From Candidatus Nomurabacteria bacterium (lineage in GTDB: Bacteria; Patescibacteria; Paceibacteria; UBA9973): a stretch of 64,000 nt of DNA. Below, in pieces: positions 56,642-64,000 of the stretch. The notes beneath the pieces were generated by a model, which was given only the letters and a program-made list of their open reading frames with translations, searched no databases and was not told the origin of the DNA. Position 1 is the first letter of the stretch. Every line of letters begins with the position of its first letter. The position numbers were made by a program, and so were the translations under genes. Location of the stretch: NCBI GenBank assembly GCA_026396015.1, contig JAPLXP010000003.1, positions 1-64,000 of the forward strand. The letters run 5' to 3'.

Positions 56642-58168
56642 TTATCTTGCGAATTCTACGACTCTGTTTTCTCGGATCATTGTTACTTTGATCTCTCCTG
56701 GGTAGGTGAGTTCTTGTTCGATTTTCTTTGCTATCTCACGAGCCATGTCTTTAGCTTGAACATCAGTTACTTTTTCTGGAGTTACAAATATTCGGATCTC
56801 ACGGCCGGCTGCTAGGGCGTATGACTTTTCTACTCCTGCAAATGTCTTGGTTAGAGCTTCGAGATCTTGTAGGCGTTTGATGTAGTTCTCTACACTGTCA
56901 CGTCTTGCACCTGGGCGTCCACCTGAGATATGGTCAGCGGTCTGCACGATCACCGCTTCGATAGATTCATGTGGGCAATCATCGTGGTGAGACTTCATTG
57001 ATGTGATGATTCGTGGGTCAGCACCGAATTTCTGGAGGATGCGGATACCGATGTCGATATGCGTACCTTGTACCTCGTGGTCTAGGGCCTTACCGATATC
57101 GTGTACCAATGCACCTGCCTTTGCTATTTGGATATCTGCACCTAGCTCTTCAGCGAGCATTCCTGCGATGTGTGCCATCTCGATAGAGTGCTGGAGTACA
57201 TTTTGTCCATAACTTGTTCGGAAGTAAAGTCTTCCTGCTATTGCTACTATACGTGGGTCAAGATTGAAGATTCCACATTCGTATACTGCCTGATCTCCCT
57301 TGTCTTTGATAATCTTGTTGATATCTTCTTGAGCCTTGGCTACTACCTCTTCGATCTTTGCTGGTTGGATACGGCCATCTAGTATAAGGTTTTCCAATGC
57401 TAGACGTGCTACTTGTCGGCGTACTGGATCAAATGAAGAGATTACTATCGCACCTGGAGTCTCGTCTATCACTAGCTCTACTCCGGCTGCTCGTTCGAAT
57501 GCACGAATATTTCTACCTTCCTTACCGATAATCTTTCCCTTGATCTCATCATTTGGGATATTTACAGAAGTCATCATCATCTCACTAGCAGTTGAAGCTG
57601 CAAGACGATTGATAGATGTAGATAGGATGTCTTTTGCACGACGATCCAGCTTTTCAGCATTAGTAGTCTCCATCTTTTGCATTCGTACTAGCAAATCTTC
57701 TTCATACTTTACTTCGATATTCTTCATCAAGATCTCTCGAGCATCATCGGCGGATAGATGGGCGACTTTTTCAAGTTCTTTTTGCTTTTCTTCCTGCATG
57801 CCATCTACTCGCTCTTTGATCTTTTTTACCTCTTCAACCTTTGTCTTTATCTTTTCGACTTCACGATCAATCTCGCTTTGGCGGGAATCGAGCATTTCGT
57901 CTTTTTTGATAAGGCGCTGTTCTGTGGCTTTCCACTCTACCTCTTTTTTCTTTTCTTCTTTGTGAAGTTCGGCTGTCCGTTCCTCTGCCTTTTTCTTGGC
58001 TTCGTCGAGGACTTTTTGCGCGTCTTCTTTTGCGCCCATTAACATCTGCTTGATCTCAAGATCCATAGAACCTTTTTGACCAAGGGAGATGATTAGACGC
58101 AAATAATAACCAATACCTACTCCTCCTGCGAGGGCGGCGATTGCTATAATTATTGCGATTAAACTCAT
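56642..58168 (-). CDS. rny: Ribonuclease Y
   Basis: A 508-aa membrane-anchored endoribonuclease that starts mRNA decay. N-terminal membrane helix (1-25), a long coiled coil (about 30-190), a KH domain ('GKEGRNIRAFERAAGVELVID', near 215), and an HD domain with 'LVHDIGKALDHE' (H-D near 350) and 'SHHDDCPHES'. All HD residues are present and length is normal. It is convergent with the HIT gene. A palindrome AATGTGAC-CGT-GTCACATT lies over the start (58170-58188) and may control it. Confidence 0.95.
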   Translation of the reverse strand: MSLIAIIIAIAALAGGVGIGYYLRLIISLGQKGSMDLEIKQMLMGAKEDAQKVLDEAKKKAEERTAELHKEEKKKEVEWKATEQRLIKKDEMLDSRQSEIDREVEKIKTKVEEVKKIKERVDGMQEEKQKELEKVAHLSADDAREILMKNIEVKYEEDLLVRMQKMETTNAEKLDRRAKDILSTSINRLAASTASEMMMTSVNIPNDEIKGKIIGKEGRNIRAFERAAGVELVIDETPGAIVISSFDPVRRQVARLALENLILDGRIQPAKIEEVVAKAQEDINKIIKDKGDQAVYECGIFNLDPRIVAIAGRLYFRTSYGQNVLQHSIEMAHIAGMLAEELGADIQIAKAGALVHDIGKALDHEVQGTHIDIGIRILQKFGADPRIITSMKSHHDDCPHESIEAVIVQTADHISGGRPGARRDSVENYIKRLQDLEALTKTFAGVEKSYALAAGREIRIFVTPEKVTDVQAKDMAREIAKKIEQELTYPGEIKVTMIRENRVVEFAR

Positions 58169-58247
58169 AAATGTGACCGTGTCACATTAAAATACTACGC
58201 TTTAAAAGCGCTTTAGAATATAGGTATTTTTATACAAACGAGGAATT

Positions 58248-58301
58248 ATGGGAAAAATTTTGTTCATAGAAATAAATATCATTTTAGGAATTACCAGATA
58301 A
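58248..58301 (+). pseudogene. Possible remnant of a response-regulator start
   Basis: An SD-like GAGG followed by an ATG and 17 codons, MGKILFIEINIILGITR, then stop. The first residues match the KILhIE-D-D-x-h-h-L start of receiver domains, with the two Asp lost; after the stop the next codons still read TVL. A histidine kinase without a partner lies 90 bp away on the other strand. A chance match is possible. Confidence 0.25.
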
Positions 58302-58389
58302 ACCGTACTTTAAATTAGACACCTTGCTAACTATTAAAATTCGATACATACATAGTACCGCAAAAGAGTATCTTTGTACAGAGGAGTTT

Positions 58390-59142
58390 TTATTTTGAAA
58401 TTGGTAATGAGATGTAAAAAATAGTTCCATTGTTTGGGTCTTTTGACTGAAAATTTATTTTACCATAATGATGGTCAATGATATTTTTTGCTACATATAG
58501 CGAAAGTCCCATACCATCGGTGTTCATTTTTACGGCCGCTGCGCTACGGTAGAATCTTTTAAATACATTTCTTTTGTCTTTCCATTTCATGCCAATACCA
58601 GAGTCTTCGATTGCTAACACAATATTACTATCCTCCACTTTTGCCCCAATAGATATCGTACCTTCGGTCTGTGAGTACCGTATCGCATTTTCTAAAACCG
58701 CATGAATTGCAAAAGAAATCTTTTTTGTATCTACTGATAATAATGGTAGGGAATTTAGGGCTGATATTTGGAGATGAATTTTCTTTTCATTTATTGGGTT
58801 GTGATATTTAGCGATACCTTCCTCTATAATCTCTCGCAGTGATACTGTCTTCATAAAATACAATGAACTATTGTTCACATCTTGTATTCCCGCAAGAGTG
58901 TCAACTATTTCTAGTAGGTGATTGGTTGTATTTGAAATATTTTTATTTATTTCTATTTGTTCTGTGCGGGGCAAATCAGGGTTCATATTGTCGGTCATCC
59001 ACTTTATGCGAGTTAGTGGTGTGCGAAAAGTATGATTTACTATTGAAATAAAGGATTTTTCAATGATTTTACCGTCTATATGTGTTTTTATTGAATAAAT
59101 AAATAATGCGATTAGCAGAATAAATAAAATTGTTGTTTGCAT
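58390..59142 (-). CDS. Orphan sensor histidine kinase without a sensor domain
   Basis: A 250-aa HisKA-HATPase protein. One N-terminal hydrophobic segment (about 4-20) then directly the H-box 'FISIVNHTFRTPLTRIKW' (phospho-His near 37), the N-box 'AVLENAIRYS' (near 143), G1 'LAIEDSGIGM' (near 186) and G2 'TDGMGLSLYVAK' (near 216). No extracellular or PAS sensor domain fits in the first 20 residues. No response regulator gene is in the window, so the partner must be elsewhere, or the kinase acts alone. Confidence 0.87.
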   Translation of the reverse strand: MQTTILFILLIALFIYSIKTHIDGKIIEKSFISIVNHTFRTPLTRIKWMTDNMNPDLPRTEQIEINKNISNTTNHLLEIVDTLAGIQDVNNSSLYFMKTVSLREIIEEGIAKYHNPINEKKIHLQISALNSLPLLSVDTKKISFAIHAVLENAIRYSQTEGTISIGAKVEDSNIVLAIEDSGIGMKWKDKRNVFKRFYRSAAAVKMNTDGMGLSLYVAKNIIDHHYGKINFQSKDPNNGTIFYISLPISK

Positions 59143-59156
59143 ATATTTATTATAAC

Positions 59157-59188
59157 AAAAAACCTCACGCTGTGTGAGGTTTTTTTTA
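59157..59188. terminator. Terminator of clpP
   Basis: AAAAAACCTCAC / GTGAGGTTTTTT, loop GCTGT, T-runs on both sides. Confidence 0.8.
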
Positions 59189-59190
59189 TT

Positions 59191-59775
59191 CTACTTCTTT
59201 ACTTTTGTGATTATCTGATCGATGATACCGTATTTCTTTGCTTCGTCTGCAGACATCCAGTAGTCGCGGTCTGCATCCTTTTCTACTTCTTCAAATTTTT
59301 TACCAGTATTCTTTGCCAATATTTTATTTAAAGTGTCTTTACTTCGCAAAATATGTTTTGCAGAGAGTGCGATATCACTGGCTTGACCTTCGGCACCTCC
59401 CATCACCTGATGTATCATAACTTCAGAATTCGGTAATGTGAATCGCTTGCCTTTTTCTCCTGCAGATAAGATCAGTGCACCCATAGATGCAGCTACTCCT
59501 ACGCAGATTGTAGATACATCACTCTTGATAAAGTTCATCGTGTCGATGATAGCTAGCCCCGCAGTCACAGATCCGCCAGGGGAGTTGATATATAGGGAAA
59601 TATCTTTTTTGTTGTCTGTATGCTCGAGATATAGCAGCTGGGCTATGACGAGATTGGCCATATGGTCATCGATACCACCGGCTAGGAAAATAATACGCTC
59701 ATTTAAAAGGCGAGAGTATATATCATATGCTCTTTCGCCATTTATTGTCTTTTCTATTACTGTAGGGATTAACAT
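59191..59775 (-). CDS. clpP: ATP-dependent Clp protease proteolytic subunit
   Basis: A 194-aa serine protease subunit. 'IDTMNFIKSDVSTICVGVAASMGALILSAG' holds the catalytic Ser (GVAASMG, near 97), 'EVMIHQVMGG' the catalytic His, and the Asp follows in the DADRDY region, so the triad is intact. Length is normal. tig lies beyond the exported Cys-rich gene on the same strand, so the classic tig-clpP order is interrupted. A palindromic element (copy C) is directly upstream. No ClpX is in the window. Confidence 0.94.
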   Translation of the reverse strand: MLIPTVIEKTINGERAYDIYSRLLNERIIFLAGGIDDHMANLVIAQLLYLEHTDNKKDISLYINSPGGSVTAGLAIIDTMNFIKSDVSTICVGVAASMGALILSAGEKGKRFTLPNSEVMIHQVMGGAEGQASDIALSAKHILRSKDTLNKILAKNTGKKFEEVEKDADRDYWMSADEAKKYGIIDQIITKVKK

Positions 59776-59802
59776 AGTTTTGTATATAATTAAATTATTA
59801 AA

Positions 59803-59918
59803 GCGAATCTTAAAATTAGCTCTTCTCTAAATGCACGCATGATTTTCTGGTGAAAATCTGCTCTGCTCGGCTACCCGCCTGCGCAAGGCATTTCTCAAAG
59901 ACTAGTTTTAAGATTCGC
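59803..59918. repeat. Palindromic intergenic element, copy C (116 bp)
   Basis: Terminal inverted repeats GCGAATCTTAAAA / TTTTAAGATTCGC (13 bp perfect), inner pair AAATGC/GCATTT, hairpin GATTTTC-TGGT-GAAAATC, plus TCTGCTCTGCTCGG and CCTGCGCAAGG as in copies A and B. It lies between the divergent promoters of clpP and the Cys-rich gene. Confidence 0.8.
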
Positions 59919-59961
59919 AAATTACCTATATATCTTAACAAAATAAGGGGAATTTACCCCA

Positions 59962-59991
59962 TTGACAAAAGGGGTATAAATATGATATAAT
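59962..59991 (+). promoter_or_regulatory. Strong promoter of the Cys-rich exported gene
   Basis: TTGACA (59962-59967), an 18-bp spacer, TATAAT (59986-59991), near-consensus, about 33 nt before ATG 60025. GGGG/CCCC tracts flank the -35. Confidence 0.82.
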
Positions 59992-60024
59992 ATACACAAG
60001 AAAACAAATTAACTAAATACGGAT

Positions 60025-60636
60025 ATGAAAAATAAAAATGTTCTTTTAATCGTTATAGCTTTTGTTGCTATAACCTCAGCAATCTCTTGTAGTCCTTGTT
60101 GTTCTACCTGTGGATGTGCAGGTACTGTAAGTCCACAGTATCCACAATCTGTCGTGCGTAAAACACACGAGAAAATTGTAGTTGGTGGTGCAACTTTTCA
60201 TGATGGGTATTTATTTACCTGTCTAGTAAATGGATTTGGTGACGTGCGAGATATAAATGGTAATCACCCCATTCACATGCCGTGTACTGATCCGTTGATT
60301 AAACAAAGGTTAGACCCCAACCAGGGTGGTTGGAATTTTGCTTGCCAAGGTGCATGTCGCGTAGGTGGATCATGTGACGCTATCGTTTTAGTCTATGATG
60401 ACGATGGCACCCTAGTAAATCATCCAGATTATCCAAAAACAGTTGGAAATTGGGTGTTAGATGAATTCCTTGGTGACGACCAACATTTTGTGAAGCTGAT
60501 CGATAAAGCTAAACTACCGAAGGTAGATATAAGCTTTAATCTTCCAGTTAGCATTCAAAGTCTTAGGGAATTACAAAAGGATACTATTATTCCTTTTGAA
60601 GGACCGAAAGAAATCATTTTTACCTTTACTAAATAA
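60025..60636 (+). CDS. Cys-rich exported protein, unknown
   Basis: A 203-aa exported protein. Hydrophobic N-terminus (8-22) ends in SAISCSPCCSTCGC, which may be a lipobox (Cys near 22) with a Cys cluster behind it. The mature domain has many Cys (FTCLVNG, MPCTDP, NFACQGACRVGGSCD) and an Asp-rich stretch. The ending resembles 'P-V-S-I-Q-S-L-R'. Paired Cys suggest disulfides outside the cell. It is an orphan with strong promoter and terminator, of the same style as the exported genes at 29254 and 31914. Confidence 0.68.
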   Translation: MKNKNVLLIVIAFVAITSAISCSPCCSTCGCAGTVSPQYPQSVVRKTHEKIVVGGATFHDGYLFTCLVNGFGDVRDINGNHPIHMPCTDPLIKQRLDPNQGGWNFACQGACRVGGSCDAIVLVYDDDGTLVNHPDYPKTVGNWVLDEFLGDDQHFVKLIDKAKLPKVDISFNLPVSIQSLRELQKDTIIPFEGPKEIIFTFTK

Positions 60637-60651
60637 AAGTAATAGGTAATC

Positions 60652-60683
60652 AAAAGGCCAAAACATTTATGTTTTGGCCTTTT
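60652..60683 (+). terminator. Terminator of the Cys-rich exported gene
   Basis: AAAAGGCCAAAACA / TGTTTTGGCCTTTT, loop TTTA, then T-run. Confidence 0.82.
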
Positions 60684-60727
60684 TTATTTTTGCTAATCAC
60701 TAGAAACTAGCTACTAATCACTAACCC

Positions 60728-61789
60728 TTATAGACTCTCTAGGAAATTGAAAACTTTTTCATTGCCCATCATCTGCTCTACGTATGCACGAGCTCGGATT
60801 GGATCCGCATCTTTGTACATATTTAGTAGTGCATCTACTTCTTTTTGAATTTCTTCATCACTTGGCTTTAGGTTTTCCTTTTCCATTAGGCGGTGGATGA
60901 TCATCGCTAGCTTTGCACGCTTTTCTGCTTCTGGTCTCCACTCTGTACGGAGGTCAGCCTCAGTCTTTCCTACTTGCTTTAGATATTCATCAAATTTGAA
61001 TCCCATTTGAGTCACATCTGCTTCGAGTCTATATAGGAGCTTGTCTTCCTCACTCACTGTCAGGATCTCTGGGATCTCTGCTTCTGTTTTCTCTAGGAGC
61101 TTTTCTATGATAGCTAGGCGACATTTGTCTTTATTTTCTGTTTCCTTTTCAGTCTTTAGATTTTCTGCAACTTTTGCCTTCAATTCAGCTACATTTTCAA
61201 ATTTACCGATTGATTTTGCAAATTCATCATCTACAGCTGGTAAATCTTTCTCTTCTGGTTCTGGGTGTTCTGCATGTGGTGCGCCTGGGGCATCATCCTT
61301 GTGTAGATCCTGGTGTGCACGCATCTTGCGTAGATCTAGTAATACTTTTTCGATATCTGCCTCTTCTATTACTACTTCTTTCTTGTATTCTTCCTTTGCA
61401 TTTTCCTCTTTTGCGATCTGTGTATAGTCTGGGAGGTTTATCTCTGGTAGGACTGCAGTCTTGATTGTGAATTCAAGGTCATTGCCTCGTGCGATCTTTG
61501 TAATACTGATCTCTGGGCGTCCGATAGCATCAATCTTCTCCTGTTCTAGCATCTCTGCATATGCAGATGTGATAGCACGCTCTGCCATCTCTTCTAATAG
61601 CATCATATCGTTGATATTTTGCTTTACCATCTCAGCTGGGACTTTACCTGGGCGAAAACCTGGCAATTCCATGCGAGTTCCAATATGTGCGAGGGCTTTG
61701 TCTTCATAAGACATAAAAACAGAGGCTTCTATTACGCCTTCTATTGCTACTTCACTTTTTTCTAATTTTTTAACTGTTGTTTTAATCAT
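60728..61789 (-). CDS. tig: Trigger factor without PPIase domain
   Basis: A 353-aa trigger factor, a ribosome-bound chaperone. The start MIKTTVKKLEKSEV (ATG 61789) is chosen over a longer frame that adds 19 unrelated residues. The N-terminal ribosome-docking signature GFRPGKVP is near residue 45. After 'IEEADIEKVLLDLRKMRAHQD' a His/Glu/Pro-rich linker of ~20 residues (DDAPGAPHAEHPEPEEKD) leads directly to 'LPAVDDEFAKSIGKF', where common trigger factors have an ~90-residue FKBP-type PPIase domain. The C-terminal arm (190-353) is complete. Confidence 0.91.
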   Translation of the reverse strand: MIKTTVKKLEKSEVAIEGVIEASVFMSYEDKALAHIGTRMELPGFRPGKVPAEMVKQNINDMMLLEEMAERAITSAYAEMLEQEKIDAIGRPEISITKIARGNDLEFTIKTAVLPEINLPDYTQIAKEENAKEEYKKEVVIEEADIEKVLLDLRKMRAHQDLHKDDAPGAPHAEHPEPEEKDLPAVDDEFAKSIGKFENVAELKAKVAENLKTEKETENKDKCRLAIIEKLLEKTEAEIPEILTVSEEDKLLYRLEADVTQMGFKFDEYLKQVGKTEADLRTEWRPEAEKRAKLAMIIHRLMEKENLKPSDEEIQKEVDALLNMYKDADPIRARAYVEQMMGNEKVFNFLESL

Positions 61790-61826
61790 ACGTTCCCACA
61801 GTCTATATAAATAGAGCCTTTTTGTC

Positions 61827-61872
61827 AAAAACAATAAAGCACCCATATTTATATGGGTGCTTTATTGTTTTT
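61827..61872. terminator. Terminator between ppa and tig
   Basis: Perfect 22-bp stem (61827-61848 with 61851-61872), loop TT, strong T-run on the minus strand. Confidence 0.83.
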
Positions 61873-62456
61873 TAGTCTAATTTTGGGGCGTATTCCTTTT
61901 CGTATTTCTCAGTACACTCTTTTAGGACCTTGATTGCTTCTTCTGGTCCGTAGAATGTCTCTACTACTCCGGTACCTGGTTTCTTTAGGTATTTTATGTT
62001 TTCCCAGAAATATTTAGTCTCTGTTTTAAAATATTCACCTAAATCTTCAACAGTTTTGATGTGGTCAGACCGGCGATCATCAGCGAGTACTGCGATAATC
62101 TTGTCATCTACCTCACCACCGTCTATGAATTTCATGACACCGATCACACGAGCTTCTACTAGGGATCCTGGTACGAGGGGCTCTGTGATGTTTACGATCT
62201 CTACATCTAGTGGATCACCATCATAATCCCAAGTCATAGGGATCGCTCCGTATGTGAATGGGTATGCTAGTGTCGAATATCCTACACGATCCAGCTTCAG
62301 CTGGCCTGATTCTGTAATCATCTCGTATTTATTGATGCTACCAGCAGATACTTCGATTATTGTATTGATCACACCTTTTTCTTCGTTTGCAAATGCAGGT
62401 AGCACGTGCAATAGATTGTACATGAATTTACTAGGTTTTTGATTTATGTTTGCCAT
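61872..62456 (-). CDS. ppa: Inorganic pyrophosphatase (family I)
   Basis: A 194-aa soluble pyrophosphatase that removes PPi from biosynthetic reactions. 'YGAIPMTWDYDGDPLDVEIV' is the D-G-D-P-x-D signature (near 75), with E/K residues around the active site such as 'NKYEMI' and 'DDKIIAVLADD'. Length and order fit family I. It lies between nusA and tig on the same strand; its stop touches the terminator. Confidence 0.94.
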   Translation of the reverse strand: MANINQKPSKFMYNLLHVLPAFANEEKGVINTIIEVSAGSINKYEMITESGQLKLDRVGYSTLAYPFTYGAIPMTWDYDGDPLDVEIVNITEPLVPGSLVEARVIGVMKFIDGGEVDDKIIAVLADDRRSDHIKTVEDLGEYFKTETKYFWENIKYLKKPGTGVVETFYGPEEAIKVLKECTEKYEKEYAPKLD

Positions 62457-62547
62457 AGAATTAGTTTCTAGTAACTAGGGGCTAGTTGCTAGTGTAATTT
62501 ATTTATAATTTTTTCTAGTCACTAGAACCTAGTTACTAGCTTGCTAA

Positions 62548-63732
62548 TTAATTTGTTCCATCATCTACTATTCCATCATCTAGTACATCTTCTGATGCTG
62601 TATCACCACTGTCTACTGTCACAGCTTCTGCACCATTGATATCGATTCTCCATCCTGTGAGTTTTGCTGCAAGGCGTACATTTTGTCCACCCTTGCCTAT
62701 AGCTAGTGATAGCTGATCTGCGGCTACTTCTACTGTAGCCTTGTGATCTGCTTCATTTATAGTCAGACTGAGGACTTTTGCTGGAGATAGGGCACTAGTT
62801 ACGTATTCACCAGTATCTGCTGACCATGGGATGATGTCGATCTTTTCACCGGCAAGCTCACTCATGACTGTAGTCACGCGGATACCTTTTTGACCTACAC
62901 ATGATCCTACTGGATCAATATGCTCATCATTTGAATATACTGCGATTTTTGAACGACTTCCAGCTTCGCGGGCGATAGATTTGATCTCTACTGTGCCACC
63001 TGCTATTTCTGGAGCCTCAACTGCGAACAATCCTTCGATAAATTGAGGATGTGTACGAGAAAGCTTTAGATTGATACCTCTTGGAGTCTCTTCGACTGCA
63101 TATAGATATGCACGGATTCTCTCTCCACGCTTGTAGAATTCTCCTGGAATTTGCTCTTCTGGGAGCATGATACCTGTCGCACGGTTAAATTCAATATATA
63201 CGATACCTCTTTCTACTTTTTGTACGAAACCATTAATGATTTCTCCTTCTTTTGCACCGTATTCATCGATAATACTTGCTCTCTCTGCTTCACGGATCTT
63301 TTGGATTATTACTTGTTTTGCTGTCTGAGCGGCAATACGTCCATAATCTTCATGTGTCTCAAGGGGGAATATGAGTTCTTCTTCTAGTTGAACGTCACTC
63401 TTTATCTTTTTTGCATCTTCGATTAGGATATGATGCTCTTCGTTAAAGCGTGTACGCTCATCGTCTTCTGCTAGTTCTTCCTCTTCAACGCCTTCAATAT
63501 TCTTTGGGATGTATACTATTGTCTCATCTACTGCGATTTTTACTTGGTAGAAATCCATAGCACCAGTATCCAGGTCAAAGCGATTGCGGATTATCTGGCC
63601 CTTCTTACCGTATTCCTTTTTGTAAGCAGCAGCCAAAGCTTGCTCTATAGCATCGAGAATTTTATCTTTTGGTATTTTTCTCTCAGTCTCGAGTTGTTCG
63701 AGTGCTGATTTCATTGTTTTTATGTCTATCAT
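62548..63732 (-). CDS. nusA: Transcription termination/antitermination factor NusA
   Basis: A 394-aa NusA. N-terminal RNAP-binding domain (1-130, 'ILDAIEQALAAAYKKEYG' near 22), S1 domain (about 145-210, 'EGEIINGFVQKVERGIVYIEF'), KH1 ('SCVGQKGIRVTTVMSEL', near 275) and KH2 ('LAIGKGGQNVRLAAKLTG', near 350). The C-terminal acidic repeats of proteobacterial NusA are missing; instead there is a short acidic tail. No rimP or infB is next to it in the window. The leader holds two hairpins. Confidence 0.94.
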   Translation of the reverse strand: MIDIKTMKSALEQLETERKIPKDKILDAIEQALAAAYKKEYGKKGQIIRNRFDLDTGAMDFYQVKIAVDETIVYIPKNIEGVEEEELAEDDERTRFNEEHHILIEDAKKIKSDVQLEEELIFPLETHEDYGRIAAQTAKQVIIQKIREAERASIIDEYGAKEGEIINGFVQKVERGIVYIEFNRATGIMLPEEQIPGEFYKRGERIRAYLYAVEETPRGINLKLSRTHPQFIEGLFAVEAPEIAGGTVEIKSIAREAGSRSKIAVYSNDEHIDPVGSCVGQKGIRVTTVMSELAGEKIDIIPWSADTGEYVTSALSPAKVLSLTINEADHKATVEVAADQLSLAIGKGGQNVRLAAKLTGWRIDINGAEAVTVDSGDTASEDVLDDGIVDDGTN

Positions 63733-63928
63733 ATTAGTTTCTAGGTTTTAGTTTCTAGTTGCTAGCTAAAACTAAAACTCTTTTTATTAAATTATAATTT
63801 TTTTATTTTAAACCAAGCCTGGTTTAAAATAAATAAAGTCCGGTTCGAGACGGACATTAATAACATCATAATACCAGTTTTTTCACATAAAAGCAATATT
63901 TTATTTTGCTCAATGTTTCTATTGATGA
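63733..63928. promoter_or_regulatory. nusA leader region with two hairpins
   Basis: ATTTTAAACCA-AGCC-TGGTTTAAAAT (63805-63830) and GTCCG-GTTCGAGA-CGGAC (63838-63855). Both are perfect stems in an otherwise AT-rich, gene-free stretch upstream of nusA. The second has a T-loop-like TTCGA. Confidence 0.5.
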
Positions 63929-63934
63929 TATAAT
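63906..63934 (+). promoter_or_regulatory. Promoter of the last partial gene
   Basis: TTGCTC (63906-63911), a 17-bp spacer, TATAAT (63929-63934), 9 nt before the ATG at 63944. Confidence 0.6.
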
Positions 63935-63943
63935 ATTTTTATA

Positions 63944-64000
63944 ATGATTGATTTTAAGAATAAAAATATTTTGGGCAAAATATTAATTGGTTTAGTTATT
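63944..64000 (+). CDS. Start of a rightward gene cut by the window end
   Basis: ATG 63944 opens MIDFKNKNILGKILIGLVI..., the beginning of a protein with a hydrophobic segment. It runs out of the window after 19 codons. It is divergent from nusA and has a TTGCTC/TATAAT promoter. Function cannot be seen. Confidence 0.5.
   Translation, partial: MIDFKNKNILGKILIGLVI

Noticed and set aside
57336..57965. Long open frame (209 codons) on the plus strand opposite rny, and similar ones opposite tig and dnaN
   Set aside because: They mirror a real coding strand; their proteins are Ser/Phe/Leu-rich artefacts without family features, while the minus strand has full domain signatures.

Overview
This AT-rich window comes from a small-genome bacterium that looks like a member of the Candidate Phyla Radiation (Patescibacteria, Parcubacteria-like). 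The reasons are minimal versions of housekeeping genes (a trigger factor without its PPIase domain, a KhpB without Jag_N, short RnpA, dnaN not followed by recF), a PrgI/VirB4/VirB6-type secretion locus packed with unknown secreted proteins, many genes with no Shine-Dalgarno, and -10 boxes lying only 6-8 nt from the ATG. The standard genetic code fits (TGA acts as a stop). No taxonomic marker was searched, so the lineage is inferred.

Layout. 1-4.4 kb: 3' end of ruvC, a very acidic small protein, tyrS and a class A penicillin-binding protein. 4.4-9.5 kb: the replication-origin neighbourhood, with a DUF721-like gene, dnaN and dnaA leftward and rpmH-rnpA-yidD-yidC-khpB rightward; DnaA boxes sit on both sides of dnaA. 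9.5-28.3 kb: a leftward type IV secretion-like locus: secreted or anchored proteins, a Ca-loop/Ig repeat protein, a VirB6-like channel, PrgI, a VirB4 ATPase split into two genes, and a 928-aa protein joining an IPT domain, a VirB2-like membrane pair and a lytic transglycosylase. 28.3-32.5 kb: rsmA, a uvrD/pcrA helicase and two exported orphan genes. 32.6-37.5 kb: one giant 1626-aa coiled-coil protein. 37.5-46.4 kb: a LysM-M23 peptidase behind a structured leader, comM, a DksA/TraR protein, pnp, an NYN protein, rpsO and a YerC-type repressor with a double operator. 46.6-50.3 kb: a GCS2-like ligase, an unknown membrane protein, a Xer recombinase and xth. 50.3-55 kb: cca, yraN, four tRNAs (Arg, Gly, Gly, Pro), a protein-kinase-like gene and HU, with a cluster of parS-like palindromes and duplicated tRNA ends. 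55-64 kb: small orphan genes, RNase P RNA, a HIT protein, rny, an orphan histidine kinase, clpP, a Cys-rich exported protein, tig, ppa and nusA.

How the genes connect. The 9.5-28.3 kb locus can supply an envelope-spanning apparatus (VirB4 energy, PrgI/VirB6 channel, VirB2-like subunit with its own muramidase), but no relaxase, VirD4 or VirB8-10 is visible, so DNA uptake, protein export or attachment are all possible. PBP1 and the M23 peptidase build and cut the wall; rpsO, pnp, rny, rnpA/rnpB and cca form an RNA-processing set; ClpP, trigger factor and YidC serve protein quality and insertion.

The most unusual signals are DNA-level: a family of three or four palindromic intergenic elements whose stems co-vary; a cluster of parS-like palindromes, three of them 24 bp apart inside an insertion in cca; a perfect double operator at the YerC-type gene; leaderless promoters with constant geometry; and duplicated tRNA ends.
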